From an uncultured Marinosulfonomonas sp. (GTDB taxonomy: Bacteria; Pseudomonadota; Alphaproteobacteria; Rhodobacterales; Rhodobacteraceae): 14,639 nucleotides of DNA. Under the pieces are notes generated by a model. It did no database searches. It saw only the letters and a list, made by a program, of their open reading frames with translations, and was not told the origin of the DNA. The stretch is taken from assembly GCA_947311455.1 (NCBI GenBank), contig CAMZKY010000284.1:1-14639 (forward strand), given 5' to 3'. Within the stretch, counting starts at the first letter, position 1. Every line of letters begins with the position of its first letter. Both the position numbers and the translations under genes were made by a program. Below, piece by piece: positions 1 through 6,701 of the stretch.

Positions 1-1080
1 GCGAAAAACCCGGAACGATTGCAACAATCTACCGATCTCGTCATTCGAGGTCGGTTTTTTGCGCAATTCCACACTGCGATCCCCCTGCGCCAGTTTCATC
101 ATCGCTTTGGAAATTGCGCTGATATTTTTGGTCACATACCCCGAAACAAATACAGCCGCCAATACCGCTACGGTAATACTGACTACGCCGGCAAACAGAA
201 TCAGAAATTTTGCGACATCGATCGACGTAGATGTTTTTTCGCGTTCTTTCGAAAGGTAGTCTTCAGCACTTTGGGCAAACTGTCGTGCGAGGTTGCTAAT
301 TTCTCCCGCATGAAAACGTATCCGGAACAACGCGTTTTGGCTATCCACACTGTGCGACAATTCTCGCTTTCGTGTTTGAAACACCCCCTCCGGGTCATGG
401 GCCAACGCTTCTAGCTGATTAACAAAAATAGAAAAAGATCTTGCGTCTTCTCGTGTGTTAAACTCACGTACAATGCGTTGATACGCGCGGCGCTTTTCAC
501 CAACCCCAACAAGGTTTTCCGCGTGTGCAGCACCGGAAAGCGCGTTGGTCATGGCCTGCAACGTTAACCAAACCTGTCGTTGCTGGGCCGACTGATTGTC
601 ACTGGTGGCGAGCATATATAGGCGCTTTTCCATTTCATCCAGTTGACGGGCAACACTTAATGTATGATCCCGTTCACGGCGCAGGCGTGTGACCGACTTT
701 GCCAAATCCCGTATGGCAATTTTCATCTGGTGGATCGTTCCGGCAATATCTTCTTCGTAGATGTAAATAGGTGATCCTTTGGCGGCGGTTTTGTTGGGCC
801 ATGGCCCAATGGCTGATTTCAGCGTTTCCAGCAGGGCTTGTTCTTCTTTGTTAATCAAATAGTTGGATTGAAGATTTAACAAATAGGGTGCAGAGCGCGC
901 AACATTGGCAGATTGGCGTGACAGATTTAAAGAATTTGTGACTTCAATCATAGTTTGCCGGTGCAGGCGCTCCATGCGGGCGCCGGCACGATCAAGGGTA
1001 TACCACGCGACACCACCCACAAAAAGCGTTGAGAAGGCCAAAAGAGCCAGCACAAACCAAAGGCGTTGGCGGATATCCAT
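1..1080 (-). CDS. Membrane sensor histidine kinase, N-terminal 360 residues (cut by window edge)
   Basis: My own translation of the complement from the ATG at 1080 is open without a stop to base 1. It starts with a short cationic end and a first membrane segment at about residues 8-29. A region of about 255 residues follows, predicted periplasmic and rich in heptad-like helices. The second membrane segment is at about 289-315, and a HAMP linker begins near 316 (an LAQGD motif, then NDEIGRLLQSFRVFR). The H-box and ATPase domain would lie left of the window and are not seen. Family knowledge: this layout is a sensor kinase that autophosphorylates and passes phosphate to a response regulator. 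The long helical sensor resembles TorS-type sensors, some of which read ligand through a periplasmic binding protein; that comparison is by eye. The gene starts 20 nt after the response-regulator stop, so the two are probably one operon. The ribosome site is weak. The ligand is unknown. Confidence 0.88.
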   Translation of the reverse strand, partial: MDIRQRLWFVLALLAFSTLFVGGVAWYTLDRAGARMERLHRQTMIEVTNSLNLSRQSANVARSAPYLLNLQSNYLINKEEQALLETLKSAIGPWPNKTAAKGSPIYIYEEDIAGTIHQMKIAIRDLAKSVTRLRRERDHTLSVARQLDEMEKRLYMLATSDNQSAQQRQVWLTLQAMTNALSGAAHAENLVGVGEKRRAYQRIVREFNTREDARSFSIFVNQLEALAHDPEGVFQTRKRELSHSVDSQNALFRIRFHAGEISNLARQFAQSAEDYLSKEREKTSTSIDVAKFLILFAGVVSITVAVLAAVFVSGYVTKNISAISKAMMKLAQGDRSVELRKKPTSNDEIGRLLQSFRVFR

Positions 1081-1100
1081 TTTAAGATAAAGGGGGTTGG

Positions 1101-1856
1101 TCACGATCCCAAGCCTGGTGAGCATACAAATATGTAGCCAAGACCGCGGCGGGTTTGCAAATGCACCGGCTTTGAGGGCACGGATTCAATTTTCCGTCGC
1201 AATCGCAGGATTAAAACATCAATTGTGCGATCAACATAATGCGTCAGATCACTTCCTAATTCGGCAAGCAATTCTTCACGTGGGATAATTTTGTCAGGAT
1301 TGCGCAAAAACACTTCGAGCAATCGGTATTCACCGTTGGTCAGCGGTATTTCGGCCCCCGAATGATCCAGCAATTGGCGATTTTTGCAATCCAGAACCTT
1401 ATCACCAAAGGATATGCGATCCCCGTCTGCATCATCAAATTCCGGTTCGGAGATGTTGGTTTTTGAATAGCGTCGTAAAACGGCTCGTATCCGCGCAACC
1501 AATTCACGCGGGTTGAACGGTTTCATCACGTAATCATCCGCACCCGCATCTAGCCCTTCTATTTTGTCCACCTCATCCCCAACACCCGTTAGCATAACGA
1601 TTGGTAAATCAAGGCTTTTACGGATGTGTTTGGCCAAAACCAAACCGGATTCACCATCCAACCGTAGATCAATCAACGCCAGATCAATATCAGGAATTTC
1701 ACCAAGTGCATAAAACTCTTTGCTGCCGTGCAACGGGATAGCCACAAAACCGCTTGCTTCCAACAATGAAGCTAACGCAAGCCGAACCCCCGCATCATCA
1801 TCCACAATCGCCACTTTTTGATTTTGTTTCGCTTCAGCGTCCCCAGTGATATTCAC
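1101..1856 (-). CDS. OmpR-family two-component response regulator
   Basis: The product is 251 residues, the usual size for OmpR/PhoB regulators. The receiver domain spans about residues 14-130. It has the acidic cluster D19-D21, the phosphoacceptor Asp63 in ALIDLRLDGESG, the switch Thr90 and the conserved Lys112 in MKPF. The winged-helix DNA-binding domain covers about 155-248 and ends in the family-typical RRGLGYIF. The start is GTG: it has a GAGGG ribosome site about six bases upstream on the minus strand, and no better ATG exists. It is co-directional with the sensor kinase 20 nt downstream, presumably its partner. It is divergent from the afu-like importer across 278 bp. Regulators in this position usually control the divergent transporter, as UhpA and PgtA do for phosphorylated compounds; this link is inferred from position only. 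Confidence 0.95.
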   Translation of the reverse strand: MNITGDAEAKQNQKVAIVDDDAGVRLALASLLEASGFVAIPLHGSKEFYALGEIPDIDLALIDLRLDGESGLVLAKHIRKSLDLPIVMLTGVGDEVDKIEGLDAGADDYVMKPFNPRELVARIRAVLRRYSKTNISEPEFDDADGDRISFGDKVLDCKNRQLLDHSGAEIPLTNGEYRLLEVFLRNPDKIIPREELLAELGSDLTHYVDRTIDVLILRLRRKIESVPSKPVHLQTRRGLGYIFVCSPGLGS

Positions 1857-2134
1857 ACCAATCCCTCAATGATTTTTTAATTTACGATACTATACCACAG
1901 TTCAGCGCAAAATTTCATCTTTAAAAACCCACGCAACAAGCGCACAGCAGGCTGAGAATGTGTAACATTTGTAGAGATTGTAATATTGTTAACACTAATT
2001 AATCCCATTCCCCGTTTCCAGTGAATGTTCTCTCTCGCTCAATCTATTTTACAGCCCTAACATTTTCTAGATCAATATACTAATCCGACTCTGTTTGCCG
2101 GTTACAAATGATCTTAAACACTTGGGAGACTATT
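1857..2134. promoter_or_regulatory. Divergent intergenic region between response regulator and afu-like operon
   Basis: This AT-rich 278-bp stretch has no credible gene and must carry the promoters of both divergent units. Two dyads are visible: AATGT-GTA-ACATT at 1957-1969 and the perfect 8-bp palindrome TGTTAACA at 1987-1994. A good -10-like TATACT lies at 2076-2081 on the plus strand, with no recognisable -35 at 16-18 bp upstream. That is what an activator-dependent promoter often looks like. On the minus strand a TATAGT -10-like box lies in the complement of about 1884-1899. Assigning the dyads to the response regulator is a guess. Confidence 0.45.
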
Positions 2135-3148
2135 ATGAAAAAGAAGACTCTACTCAGCGCCGTTGCGTTGACGGCAGTTCTATCTGCAGGTTCTGTATAT
2201 GCAGGTGAGCTGAATGTTGTTTGCTCAAACGAGCAAGACTGGTGCGATTTGATGGCCGGTAACTTTGAGGACAAAACCGGACACACCGTCAACATGGTGC
2301 GTAAATCAACTGGTGAAACCCTTGCACAAGTCCGCGCCGAAGCTGGCAACCCGAAAATCGACGTTTGGTGGGGTGGCACAGGTGATCCACATTTGATCGC
2401 AGCAGCCGAAGGCCTGACACAAGCATCCGGTGTTGATACCTCCGATCTTTTGGGCTGGGCACAAAACCTTGCAACCATTTCAGAAGGCCGCACAATCGGT
2501 ATTCACCTTGGTGTTCTGGGTGTTGCTTACAACCGTGAAATCCTGGAAGAAAAAGGCATCGCACCGCCTGCATGCTGGAAAGATCTAACAGATCCACGCT
2601 TTAAAGGTGAAATTCAGGTCGCAAACCCGAATTCATCAGGCACCGCCTACACCGAGCTTGCGACAGTTGTGCAAGTGTTTGGCGAAGATGATGCGTTTAA
2701 ACTGTTGATCGAAATCGGCAAAAACGTGAACTCTTACACCAAATCAGGCTCTGCCCCCTCCAAGGCCGCAGCGCGTGGCGAAACCGGTGTTTCCATTGGC
2801 TTTGAGCACGACATGGTTAAACTGCGTCGCAAAGGCTTCCCATTGGAAATCGTATCGCCTTGCGAAGGCACTGGCTATGAGGTTGGCGGTGTTTCTATCA
2901 TCAAAGGCGCGAAAAACTTTGATGCGGCGAAACAATGGGTTGAGTTTGTGCTAAGCGCCGAGGCCCAGTCTGCTGGCCCTCAAGTTGGTGTTTACAATGT
3001 TCCATCCAATTCAAACGCAACAATTCCTGCCGAGGCCCCGTCCGTTGAATCAATCAAACTGATTGATTACGATTTTGCCACCTATGGCTCGACCGATACA
3101 CGTGCCCGCTTGTTGGCCCGTTGGGATTCAGAAGTAAAACCAAAATAG
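2135..3148 (+). CDS. afuA: AfuA-like periplasmic substrate-binding protein of ABC importer
   Basis: The product is 337 residues. I start it at the ATG at 2135, which has GGGAG six bases upstream and opens directly into a Sec signal peptide (MKKKTLLS..., cleavage after VYA near residue 23). An in-frame ATG at 2108 lacks a ribosome site and would spoil the signal peptide. The mature part matches the ferric/AfuA-type binding proteins in length and motifs (an opening LNVVCS strand, KIDVWWGG, GVAYNRE). The protein has no adjacent Tyr-Tyr pair, the iron ligand of FbpA-type proteins. It carries FEHD at residues 223-226 and GYE with Glu249. As I recall, His-Asp plus a Glu 23 residues after the Asp contact the sugar in hexose-phosphate-binding AfuA. 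Four cysteines in the mature chain could form disulfides. The likely role is capture of a phosphorylated sugar or similar anion; iron is the common but less supported label. Confidence 0.85.
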   Translation: MKKKTLLSAVALTAVLSAGSVYAGELNVVCSNEQDWCDLMAGNFEDKTGHTVNMVRKSTGETLAQVRAEAGNPKIDVWWGGTGDPHLIAAAEGLTQASGVDTSDLLGWAQNLATISEGRTIGIHLGVLGVAYNREILEEKGIAPPACWKDLTDPRFKGEIQVANPNSSGTAYTELATVVQVFGEDDAFKLLIEIGKNVNSYTKSGSAPSKAAARGETGVSIGFEHDMVKLRRKGFPLEIVSPCEGTGYEVGGVSIIKGAKNFDAAKQWVEFVLSAEAQSAGPQVGVYNVPSNSNATIPAEAPSVESIKLIDYDFATYGSTDTRARLLARWDSEVKPK

Positions 3149-3172
3149 GCTTTTCTTTTTTTAAACACTAAG

Positions 3173-3197
3173 CAAGGCGCAGCGCTGTTGCGCCTTG
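3173..3197 (+). terminator. Intercistronic hairpin between afuA and afuB (partial terminator or mRNA stabiliser)
   Basis: A perfect 9-bp stem, CAAGGCGCA paired with TGCGCCTTG around a 7-nt loop, is followed only by TTT. It sits in the 103-nt gap after the binding-protein gene. The short T run suggests attenuation, or protection of the upstream mRNA 3' end, rather than full termination. Either would give more binding protein than permease. Confidence 0.65.
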
Positions 3198-3251
3198 TTT
3201 CAATAGATGATCGCAAACGCGGCATATTGAATTTCCTTTGGGGGGCAAATC

Positions 3252-5441
3252 ATGACACGCACCGTCACCATGTGGCTATTGATCGGGTTATTCGGCTTTG
3301 TGCTGACGCCGTGGTATATGACCGACGCTGGATTTTGGGGGTTTTCCTGGATTTCGGGCGTTGCCTCTGATGGCGAAAGCGGCTCGGCTTTTTTCCTGAT
3401 GTTATTGCATGGCCGCGCTTGGTTATTTCCACCGCTTATTGCCTTCGCCCTATCAGGTGTGGCGCTATTGCTTATCAAAAACCCTGTGCAAAAGGCGCGC
3501 GTCATTGTCGGAATTACTGGCGTTGGTTTGCTATTCACCATGATGCAAGGCCTTGCCATTGTGCGTGGTGGGCCACGATTTTTCGAAAGCTTTTATTCTA
3601 CATTAGGCGGAGTTGATGGCCAACTTGGCTTTGGTGCAGGTGCAGGAATTGTGTTGTTTTCCCTATTGTTCATGCTCACCACCGCCTATTCTTCGGCTGG
3701 TAAGGGCAGCGGTGACGCCTTTGTTGTTAGCCTGATCGGACTTATTATCGCCCTTGTCGGGGTGTTTGTGTTCTATCCGGTATCGCATATCCTGGTGAAC
3801 GCCTTTCGCGTTCCGGGGGGTGAATTTTCAGCGACTGATTTCTTAACCCGGCTGTTCTCATCTGAATTGTGGCATATCGGCTGCATAACCTTTTCAGGAA
3901 GCTGCGGGCCTGCAATTAATTCCCTGGTATTGGCCATCTTGACCGGTGCATCGACAGTGCTGCTGGGCTTGGCTTTTGCCCTAATTTTCACTCGTACAAA
4001 CTTCATTGCCAAACCTTTGCTGCGTGTGCTTACCGTGATCCCGATTATTACCCCCCCGTTTGTGATCGGCCTTGCCTTGATCCTGTTGTTTGGGCGTACA
4101 GGCTCTGCAACAGCCCTTTTTGCCGATCTGTTCGGCTGGGAAAAAACCCGTTGGATTTACGGCTTTGGCGGGGTTTATCTGGCGCAGGTTCTGTCCTTTA
4201 CCCCGATTGCATTTCTGGTGCTGATTGGCGTGGTGGAAGGCATTAGCCCATCAATGGAAGAAGCCAGCCAAACCCTTGACGCCAACGCGTGGCAAACCTT
4301 CCGTTACGTGTCTTTCCCGCTTATGCGCCCGGGCTTGGCCAATGCGTTCCTGCTGGGGTTTATCGAAAGCCTTGCGGATTTTGGCAACCCGCTGGTGTTG
4401 GGGGGCGGCAGGTTTAACGTGCTTTCGACGGAAATCTATTTCTCGATTGTAGGCACTGTGGCCGATCCGGCCAAGGCCGCGATCCTTGCGATGGCGCTTT
4501 TGATGCTGACGCTAGGCGCGTTCCTGATCCAGCGTAAATGGGTTGGCACCAAATCTTATGCCACTGTGACAGGCAAAGCCGATTCCGGCCAACACGCCGC
4601 CCTGTCACGCGGTGTGAAATTTGCCGCCTACACCACCGCCCTGCCATGGGCCGCGTTTACCGCTGTGGTGTATTCGATGATCGCCTTTGGCTCGTTTGTG
4701 AAATTGTGGGGGTACGACCACACCTTTACTTTTGAACATTACATCCGTGCCTTTGGTATCAAACACACCGATTTTGGCTGGAAACTGAAAGGCGTTGCCT
4801 GGGACAGCTATTTCACCACGCTGGAAATCGCCACCATCGCCGCCCCCCTTACGGCGATTGTCGGGCTGGGCACCGCCTATCTGCTGGTGCGCCAGAATTT
4901 CTTTGGCAAAAACGCGTTTGAATTTTCCACGATGTTGTCCTTTGCCATTCCCGGCACGGTGATCGGCGTAAGCTATATTCTGGCCTTCAACTTCCCGCCG
5001 GTCGAGCTGACCGGCACATCCATCATCCTGATTATTGTGTTTGTTTTCAGGAACATGCCCGTCGGAGTACGGGGCGGGATTGCCGCCATGAGCCAGCTTG
5101 ACAAAAGCCTGGACGAGGCCTCGATCACCCTTGGCGCCAACAGCTTTACCACCGTGCGCCGCGTGATCCGCCCCTTAATGGGACCGGCCATTCTGGCCGC
5201 GCTTACTTATAGTTTTGTGCGCGCCATTACCTCGGTTTCGGCGGTGATCTTTCTGGTGAGCGCCCGCCACAACATGGCCACATCGTTCATCGTCGGACGG
5301 GTGGAAAACGGAGAGTTCGGCATTGCCATCGCCTATTCCGCCGTGCTGATCTTTACCATGCTGTTTGCCATCATTCTGCTGCAACTGTTGATCGGAAAAC
5401 GCAAATTGCGCCGCACTGATCGTGTTGCCAAAGCCCATTAA
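3252..5441 (+). CDS. afuB: AfuB-like fused double-domain ABC permease
   Basis: This 729-residue, strongly hydrophobic inner-membrane protein holds two BPD_transp_1 permease domains in one chain, at about residues 200-425 and 500-720. Each has an EAA loop that docks the ATPase: EEASQTLDANAW from residue 336 and DEASITLGANSF from 621. In the first loop the usual Gly is Asp343. About 170 extra N-terminal residues with several further membrane segments precede the permease core. That makes it longer than the FbpB/SfuB iron permeases (about 500 residues) and like the AfuB group (about 700). The ATG at 3252 has a GGGGGG ribosome site. It lies between the binding-protein and ATPase genes, so it supplies both halves of the translocation channel. 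The substrate follows that of the binding protein. Confidence 0.9.
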   Translation: MTRTVTMWLLIGLFGFVLTPWYMTDAGFWGFSWISGVASDGESGSAFFLMLLHGRAWLFPPLIAFALSGVALLLIKNPVQKARVIVGITGVGLLFTMMQGLAIVRGGPRFFESFYSTLGGVDGQLGFGAGAGIVLFSLLFMLTTAYSSAGKGSGDAFVVSLIGLIIALVGVFVFYPVSHILVNAFRVPGGEFSATDFLTRLFSSELWHIGCITFSGSCGPAINSLVLAILTGASTVLLGLAFALIFTRTNFIAKPLLRVLTVIPIITPPFVIGLALILLFGRTGSATALFADLFGWEKTRWIYGFGGVYLAQVLSFTPIAFLVLIGVVEGISPSMEEASQTLDANAWQTFRYVSFPLMRPGLANAFLLGFIESLADFGNPLVLGGGRFNVLSTEIYFSIVGTVADPAKAAILAMALLMLTLGAFLIQRKWVGTKSYATVTGKADSGQHAALSRGVKFAAYTTALPWAAFTAVVYSMIAFGSFVKLWGYDHTFTFEHYIRAFGIKHTDFGWKLKGVAWDSYFTTLEIATIAAPLTAIVGLGTAYLLVRQNFFGKNAFEFSTMLSFAIPGTVIGVSYILAFNFPPVELTGTSIILIIVFVFRNMPVGVRGGIAAMSQLDKSLDEASITLGANSFTTVRRVIRPLMGPAILAALTYSFVRAITSVSAVIFLVSARHNMATSFIVGRVENGEFGIAIAYSAVLIFTMLFAIILLQLLIGKRKLRRTDRVAKAH

Positions 5442-5456
5442 TTCAGGAGAGAGTTT

Positions 5457-6521
5457 ATGACCACCCCGACAGAAGGTTCCGTCGTTTTTAAAAACGTGGT
5501 GAAAAAATACGGTAACGTCACAGCGTTAAAACCCCTAAACTTGTCGATTGAACCGGGCAAACTAGTGACCCTGCTTGGCCCGTCGGGCTGTGGCAAAACC
5601 ACAACCTTGCGCCTGATTGCCGGGCTAGAGGCGGCCACATCGGGCAACATCATCATTGGCGGCGAAGATGTTACACATCTGTCGGCCACCTATCGCAAGG
5701 TTTCTATGGTGTTCCAGTCTTACGCCCTATTCCCCCATATGACTGTGGTGGAAAACGTGGCTTATGGCCTAACCGTTAAAAAGATGCCCAAAAACGAGGC
5801 CCACCAAAAAGCCGAACAAGGGCTTGAATTGGTTGGCTTAAAAGGCTTTGGCGCGCGGTTGCCGTCTGAATTATCGGGCGGTCAACAACAACGTGTGGCT
5901 GTGGCCCGTGCGATTGTGTTGGAACCGGAGGTTTTGTTGCTGGATGAACCGCTTTCAAATCTAGACGCAAAACTGCGCCGCCATGTGCGCGAAGAAATCC
6001 GCCAAATTCAACAAAATCTAGGGCTAACAGCGGTTTACGTGACCCATGATCAGGAAGAGGCGATGGCGGTTTCCGACACCATCATCGTGATGAAAGACGC
6101 CGAAATTGCCCAAATCGGCACCCCGCGTGATCTGTACGAAAAACCCAATTCATCGTTTATTGCCGATTTCATCGGCGATGCAAATCTGATTGATTGCGAC
6201 GTAACGCATACCGACGGCAACCAATCCGATATTGTGGTTGCAGGCACAAAGCTATCCCTGAAGACCCCTGCCAATGGCACAGGTGCAGGTAAGCTGGTGA
6301 TCCGTCCGCATCAGGTTATTCTATCGAACGAGAAAACCGAAACCGGATTTGAAGGCCACGTAACCTATGCCGCCTATCTGGGCAACATGACCCAATACAC
6401 GGTTGATGGCCCACTGGGGCAGCTGTTTGTGATCTCGAACGTGTCAGAGTCGCCGATCAAAATGGGCGATACAGTATCGATCAATTTCAAAGACAACGAT
6501 ATTCGATTGGTGGATATTTAA
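5457..6521 (+). CDS. afuC: AfuC-like ABC importer ATPase (CUT1/Fbp type with TOBE domain)
   Basis: The product is 354 residues, the normal size for this class. It has an A-loop aromatic at Tyr18, Walker A GPSGCGKT at 41-48, a Q-loop in MVFQSY, signature LSGGQQQR from 139, Walker B VLLLDEP at 159-165, a D-loop in SNLDAKLR, and the switch His197 in VTHDQEEA. A TOBE-type C-terminal region covers about 240-354. All catalytic motifs are intact, so it should hydrolyse ATP to drive the permease. The start follows the permease stop by 15 nt, with AGGAGA six bases upstream, so translation is probably coupled. The intact C-terminal domain could bind a regulator or small molecule, as in other TOBE ATPases; nothing in the sequence shows which. 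Confidence 0.93.
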   Translation: MTTPTEGSVVFKNVVKKYGNVTALKPLNLSIEPGKLVTLLGPSGCGKTTTLRLIAGLEAATSGNIIIGGEDVTHLSATYRKVSMVFQSYALFPHMTVVENVAYGLTVKKMPKNEAHQKAEQGLELVGLKGFGARLPSELSGGQQQRVAVARAIVLEPEVLLLDEPLSNLDAKLRRHVREEIRQIQQNLGLTAVYVTHDQEEAMAVSDTIIVMKDAEIAQIGTPRDLYEKPNSSFIADFIGDANLIDCDVTHTDGNQSDIVVAGTKLSLKTPANGTGAGKLVIRPHQVILSNEKTETGFEGHVTYAAYLGNMTQYTVDGPLGQLFVISNVSESPIKMGDTVSINFKDNDIRLVDI

Positions 6522-6557
6522 ACCGTATGGCTGTTTTCCCGCTATTTTCGCATAAAC

Positions 6558-6591
6558 GCCTTGGAAACCTTTGTTAACAAGGCATTTTTTT
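6558..6591 (+). terminator. Rho-independent terminator of afu-like operon
   Basis: GCCTTG pairs with CAAGGC around a 14-nt loop, followed after one base by seven Ts. It lies 36 nt after the ATPase stop, where the operon should end. The stem is short but the T run is good. The reverse strand lacks a T run, so it would not end the convergent scfR-like transcript. Confidence 0.6.
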
Positions 6592-6601
6592 GGTTTTTCG
6601 T

Positions 6602-6645
6602 TGTATGGCTTGCGTATGGCAAACGTATGGCAAACGTATGGCAAA
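6602..6645. repeat. Four tandem copies of an 11-bp unit (CGTATGGCAAA)
   Basis: Three identical units of CGTATGGCAAA at 6613-6645 are preceded by a diverged unit, TGTATGGCTTG, at 6602-6612. A fifth CGTATGGC core stands alone at 6524-6531, just after the afuC-like stop. The array fills the convergent space between the afu operon and the scfR-like gene. The 11-bp period is about one helical turn, so a protein could bind the copies on one face; replication slippage would explain it equally well. Confidence 0.9.
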
Positions 6646-6701
6646 TTTCGCAGATTTGGCGGGTTAACGCTGCGTGCGCTTAAATCCACTTCGGATCTGG
6701 C

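Noticed and set aside
19..414. Plus-strand open frame of 131 codons at the left edge
   Set aside because: It is antisense to the sensor kinase, which reads without a stop through HAMP and membrane segments.
1154..1161. Perfect TTTGCAAA, the ScfR-type core motif
   Set aside because: It lies inside the 3' end of the response-regulator coding sequence, far from any promoter, and is single; probably chance.
2108..2134. Upstream ATG in frame with the afuA-like gene
   Set aside because: It has no ribosome site and adds nine residues ahead of a clean signal peptide. The ATG at 2135 has GGGAG at the right distance.
2135..6521. Ferric-iron transporter as the firm annotation
   Set aside because: There is no Tyr-Tyr pair in the binding protein and the permease has AfuB rather than FbpB length. 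I kept afu symbols only as family names.
6602..6645. Tandem repeats as a CRISPR array
   Set aside because: Units are 11 bp with no spacers, and no cas gene is present.
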